Assembly (NCBI GenBank): GCA_964568655.1
Contig: CAZMRG010000144.1
Coordinates: 1 to 7,941, forward strand
Length of the DNA: 7,941 nucleotides
Direction of reading: 5' to 3'
DNA from: CAWFKW01 sp964568655
Lineage (GTDB): Bacteria; Bacteroidota; Ignavibacteria; Tepidaquicellales; OLB5
Positions 6,801-7,941 of this stretch are shown here, one piece after another. Position numbers and translations under genes: made by a program. Every line of letters starts with the position of its first letter. Position 1 is the first letter of the stretch. The notes under the pieces are model-generated. The model did not search any database, had not been told where the DNA came from, and saw only the letters and a list, made by a program, of their open reading frames with translations.

Positions 6801-7504
6801 TTTATCTGCGATTCAAGCAGCTTCGTAAGATAGGCGCTGTTATTGAATACGCCGTTTTGCGTCATTATTTTTTTAAATGAACCAAATTCAATTTCGTCTG
6901 AAATTCTTGTCGAAGCGCTATTGGTAAATACATATAACTTTCCTCCCAGAAGGCCGCGGTACTCGACAAGAATGTTCGCTGCTTTTTCAAGCAGGTCGGC
7001 GATGTCTGACGTATCGCTTATCCCTCTGGCCAACAGGTACATAAACTCGGAATTTCTTGACTGTACAACAAGCGCATCCTGGATATTCCTGCTTTCAGTT
7101 ATATCCTGTCCGCTGCTTATAATACCGTCAATTTTTCCATTTTCGTTTTCTATGAGAGAGGTATGCCATGATATTAAGATCTCTTTACCCGCGCCTGTTA
7201 AAATGCTGTTCTCGTAAACCAAATCAGGCTGTTTCCCTGACATCAGTTCCTTAAACCTGCCAGACATTTCTACTGAGCTTTGAGGGACAAAATTTTTGAA
7301 CCAGTTCTTTCCTATTATTTTCTCTTTTGGAAGGCTGAGGATCTCTGAAGCTTTTTTGTTTACAAATGTAACTACGCCTTTGGCGTCAAGGGCGATTATC
7401 ATCACGCCGGCAATGTCAAGATAGAGCTTATCCAGCTCGTTTTCTCTTAACAGAGTATTAGAATAGGGCTTAATCTTATTTGAATTTTTCGGTTTTACTG
7501 TCAT
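3821..7504 (-). CDS. Large cytoplasmic PAS/GAF HisKA_2 sensor histidine kinase (interrupted by assembly gap)
   Basis: As assembled the product is 1,227 residues, of which 598-631 are unknown because of 100 Ns. I read the domains as PAS (about 22-137, ending SGQDITE), a divergent GAF-like region (148-296), PAS (305-420, ending VRDISD), PAS (430-556, PAS_3-like, ending NISERK) and GAF (about 566-692, containing the gap). Then come PAS (712-832, ending MTDITRE), GAF (about 850-1008), HisKA_2 with LREIHHRVKNN (probable phospho-His 1034) and HATPase_c with INELVSNSMKHAF (N1142), KDDGVG (1173-1178) and KGTLG (1188-1192). There is no transmembrane segment or signal peptide, so it senses internal signals; no ligand can be named. 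The start is well fixed: an in-frame TAG at 7520-7522 precedes ATG 7504 and the next in-frame Met lies within the first PAS. No Shine-Dalgarno is seen. Its likely partner is the receiver-kinase encoded 4 nt downstream. Confidence 0.93.
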   Translation of the reverse strand: MTVKPKNSNKIKPYSNTLLRENELDKLYLDIAGVMIIALDAKGVVTFVNKKASEILSLPKEKIIGKNWFKNFVPQSSVEMSGRFKELMSGKQPDLVYENSILTGAGKEILISWHTSLIENENGKIDGIISSGQDITESRNIQDALVVQSRNSEFMYLLARGISDTSDIADLLEKAANILVEYRGLLGGKLYVFTNSASTRISDEIEFGSFKKIMTQNGVFNNSAYLTKLLESQINCVESVEYSSGDESLKAFSCAYKMNTKYETHGVLVVLCENIDSTLNDFFMLVSAELGRAIKRKKVEIEIKESEEKFTTIFNFMPDALTISGIDDSHFLEVNRGFEELTGYTREEALNKSALRMNTWVHPDQRKMLVDEVINHGKVTSFLASLKKKDGTVFDALFSAALLNINGIKSMLTSVRDISDRIKIENEILNTKELLEKITFTTPSFISLYDVKNDRIIYSNKSLLMSLGYTAGDLEVISSLGGENRKHFYHEDDRHLIDDFGKRLAHMEEGEITTIDYRIKDAKSVWQWFQHSAAIFQKAKGNKPLLTVNVFMNISERKAAEESIRRHSREIELLYEAGKQISSSLDLDEIYDRMYSIXXXXXXXXXXXXXXXXXXXXXXXXXXXXXXXXXXGEGSQSPRSAMIIPIKLENKVLGAVQIHSRELSAYSKEQVRFVESLMNQVALANRNAVSYERARHEIQERKAAQEELKKSERNLRQFAESVPDVLFRLNHVTKEFDFLSPVIENMLGYELREALENPYEFGMKVIHPQDFENCVKIIKEYVKHGRVEAPLHVEARMKKSDGSLIWVRTLIKFEYKAGKIHAIIGAMTDITREKQQEERRRATDEKIIRHQSTLLELSRLEVDLESSFRNITENTATALKIDRSSIWLFNDKESLIECNDLFISSDFSHSSGQKIGLDKSGGLYRALMSDNLIINKKSIREEELLKFANEYLFTHGTTFALISPIRSRGQVVGSLCIESNNEKRVEWLPEELDFVISVTGLVTLAMESNERRKAEEEIKRSLKDKEMLLREIHHRVKNNMQVISSILFLQAKKSKDPALVEGLIESQNRVKSMVMIHEKLYKSEDLATFNYGEYIKDLTAFLFRSYSLDSSRIRLELDVGDIMLDTDTAVHCGLIINELVSNSMKHAFPDESAGCISISFNNDGSDNYSLIVKDDGVGIKDNALAENKGTLGMQLIETLTDQLDGNIDISNDNGTSFKIQFSLKKKS
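5612..5711. other. Assembly gap (100 Ns)
   Basis: Exactly 100 Ns, the conventional placeholder for a scaffold gap of unknown size, fall inside the second GAF domain of the large kinase. Both flanks read in the same frame across them. Comparison with the third GAF domain of the same protein suggests that more sequence is missing than the Ns represent (see findings). Confidence 0.98.
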
Positions 7505-7560
7505 TTTACAAAAATGTATCTACCTTTTCAAATTCGCTCAATAAATGCAAAAAGGAGGAC

Positions 7561-7568
7561 CAAAGCTA
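7561..7568 (-). promoter_or_regulatory. Possible Bacteroidota-type -7 box (TAGCTTTG) for the kinase operon
   Basis: Read on the minus strand, TAGCTTTG matches the TAnnTTTG -7 consensus of the Bacteroidota housekeeping sigma factor and would give a leader of about 50 nt before ATG 7504. The upstream TTG (minus strand, 7595-7597) lies 26 nt away, longer than the usual spacing of around 19-20 nt, so the -33 element is not convincing. The call also depends on the organism belonging to that lineage. Confidence 0.35.
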
Positions 7569-7742
7569 TCCCCCCTAAGCTGTTTTTTTTGCCCCAATAA
7601 TTTTGAAAATCTAGTTTTTTTTTTGCTTATAATTATATATTTATCTTAATAATATTGAAATAAATATAAGTGTTTAAATACGATTTAAAAATAACATTAA
7701 CACGGTATTAGACAAGAGTTTACATCCCCCTGGAAAATAAAA

Positions 7743-7819
7743 CTGTTAAAGACCTATTATTTATATGTTTAAAATGTTTTCAATTTTAACTAAAGACCAT
7801 ATTATTAAAACTTTAACAG
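7743..7819. repeat. Nested repeat cluster: 9-bp inverted repeat enclosing a direct repeat
   Basis: CTGTTAAAG (7743-7751) and CTTTAACAG (7811-7819) are perfect inverted copies 59 bp apart. Within this span, TAAAGACC followed by TATTATT occurs at 7747-7761 and again, with one extra A, at 7791-7806; the starts are 44 bp apart. An inner near-palindrome, GTTTAAAA (7767-7774) / TTTTAAC (7784-7790), could form a smaller stem. Such an arrangement could be a pair of protein-binding sites or a folded leader RNA. Low complexity raises the chance of coincidence for the inner pair, but less so for TAAAGACC and the outer arms. Confidence 0.5.
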
Positions 7820-7830
7820 GTGAGAAGAAG

Positions 7831-7861
7831 ATAAGGCAGGCTCTAATCAAGCCGGCCTTAT
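7831..7861. repeat. 12-bp hairpin with a single mismatch near the right edge
   Basis: ATAAGGCAGGCT (7831-7842) pairs with AGCCGGCCTTAT (7850-7861) except for one A/G mismatch, around the loop CTAATCA. The stem has the shape of a bacterial transcription terminator, but neither strand has a clean T run after it: TATCAATTCATT follows on plus and CTTCTTCTC on minus. It could terminate a minus-strand gene entering from the right edge or be part of a structured leader. The hairpin is visible; its role is open. Confidence 0.55.
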
Positions 7862-7941
7862 CAATTCATTCAGAGGGGGGAAAGCAGATGTATGAGAATC
7901 TGTTAATGCTTTCTTAGCCCGGTCATTTGGTACCCACGGGA

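Larger units (their letters stand above)
7505..7941. other. 437-bp non-coding region upstream of the kinase operon
   Basis: No convincing gene is present on either strand. The left part holds the kinase leader and a promoter-like box (7561-7568), then C6 and T8/T10 homopolymer runs. Bases 7601-7720 are extremely AT-rich (20 G/C of 120 by hand count). Bases 7743-7819 carry nested repeats, and 7821-7941 rises to about 46% GC (56 of 121) with a strong hairpin. The composition step suggests that an RNA element or the edge of another gene begins near 7820. A minus-strand frame open from the right edge to a TGA at 7847-7849 (30 residues) could be the end of a neighbouring gene but is too short to call. 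Confidence 0.7.

Noticed and set aside
2666..6833. Plus-strand open frames of 60-120 codons opposite the two kinase genes (for example 3470-3838, 5804-6130 and 6377-6694)
   Set aside because: They lie wholly antisense to well-supported kinase domains, show no recognisable protein features, and are expected shadows of long coding frames.
7507..7518. Small palindrome TACAAAAATGTA next to the kinase start codon
   Set aside because: The arms are only 4 bp in AT-rich sequence, which is expected by chance, so no operator is claimed.
7545..7649. Plus-strand frame of 34 residues starting at ATG 7545 with a hydrophobic end
   Set aside because: The hydrophobic stretch comes from the T8/T10 runs and AT-rich sequence. 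The AAGGAGG lies after its start, not before it, so there is no translation signal.
7655..7684. TTGAAA / TACGAT as a sigma-70-like plus-strand promoter
   Set aside because: The -10 match is only 4 of 6, in sequence of about 17% GC where such matches are common, and no gene is visible downstream.
7855..7882. Resemblance of GCCTTATCAATTCATTCAGA plus a G-rich run to the start of a SAM-type riboswitch
   Set aside because: Only the CTTATCA string matches. The expected conserved GAG and core segments do not follow, and the bases belong to a simple hairpin.
7888..7917. Nine-codon frame (MYENLLMLS) after a GAGGGGGGAAAG tract, possibly a leader peptide
   Set aside because: There is no run of a regulatory amino acid and no downstream gene in view. 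A frame this short occurs easily by chance, so it is mentioned only as part of the edge region.
7847..7939. Minus-strand frame open from the right edge, 30 residues ending at TGA 7847-7849
   Set aside because: It is too short to recognise or to distinguish from chance, and its stop codon falls in the loop of a hairpin. It is not called as a gene.

Overview
This 7,941-bp window looks like a draft, probably metagenome-derived, contig from the Bacteroidota/Chlorobi/Ignavibacteria side of the bacterial tree. The grounds are protein style (an outer-membrane barrel next to an LptF/LptG permease, a DUF3467 protein, large soluble PAS/GAF kinases of the HisKA_2 type), moderately low GC with very AT-rich spacers, mostly absent Shine-Dalgarno sequences, and one TAnnTTTG promoter-like box. 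The assignment is an inference from style, not from a marker gene. A 100-N scaffold gap lies inside the largest gene.

Layout: positions 1-1805 carry two plus-strand genes that abut exactly, the C-terminal part of an outer-membrane beta-barrel protein and an LptG-type permease for lipopolysaccharide export. A perfect 16-bp inverted repeat followed by a T-rich tract lies in the first codons of the permease gene. Positions 1806-1995 are a convergent spacer with two short palindromes that resemble dispersed intergenic repeats and may act as terminators. Positions 1996-7504 hold three minus-strand genes. In transcription order these are a 1,227-residue (as assembled) multi-PAS/GAF HisKA_2 histidine kinase, a receiver-PAS-HisKA_2 kinase starting 4 nt after it, and 117 bp further on a small DUF3467 protein with its own strong ribosome-binding site. 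Positions 7505-7941 contain no convincing gene. This spacer has the likely kinase promoter, a very AT-rich stretch (about 17% GC over 7601-7720), a cluster of nested direct and inverted repeats, and a near-perfect 12-bp hairpin in a region of about 46% GC at the right edge.

How the genes work together: the two kinases have paralogous C-terminal catalytic halves and are almost certainly co-transcribed. The simplest model is a cytoplasmic phosphorelay in which the large sensor kinase phosphorylates the receiver of the second protein, which is itself a kinase. No DNA-binding or enzymatic output domain is present, so the output must lie elsewhere. The barrel and the permease are both envelope components.

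I see no defence island, CRISPR array, tRNA, rRNA or insertion sequence. The coding content is mostly ordinary. The observations most worth following up are the intragenic hairpin at the start of the permease gene, the tandem kinase pair, the cysteine-motif PAS domain and the repeat cluster upstream of the kinase operon.
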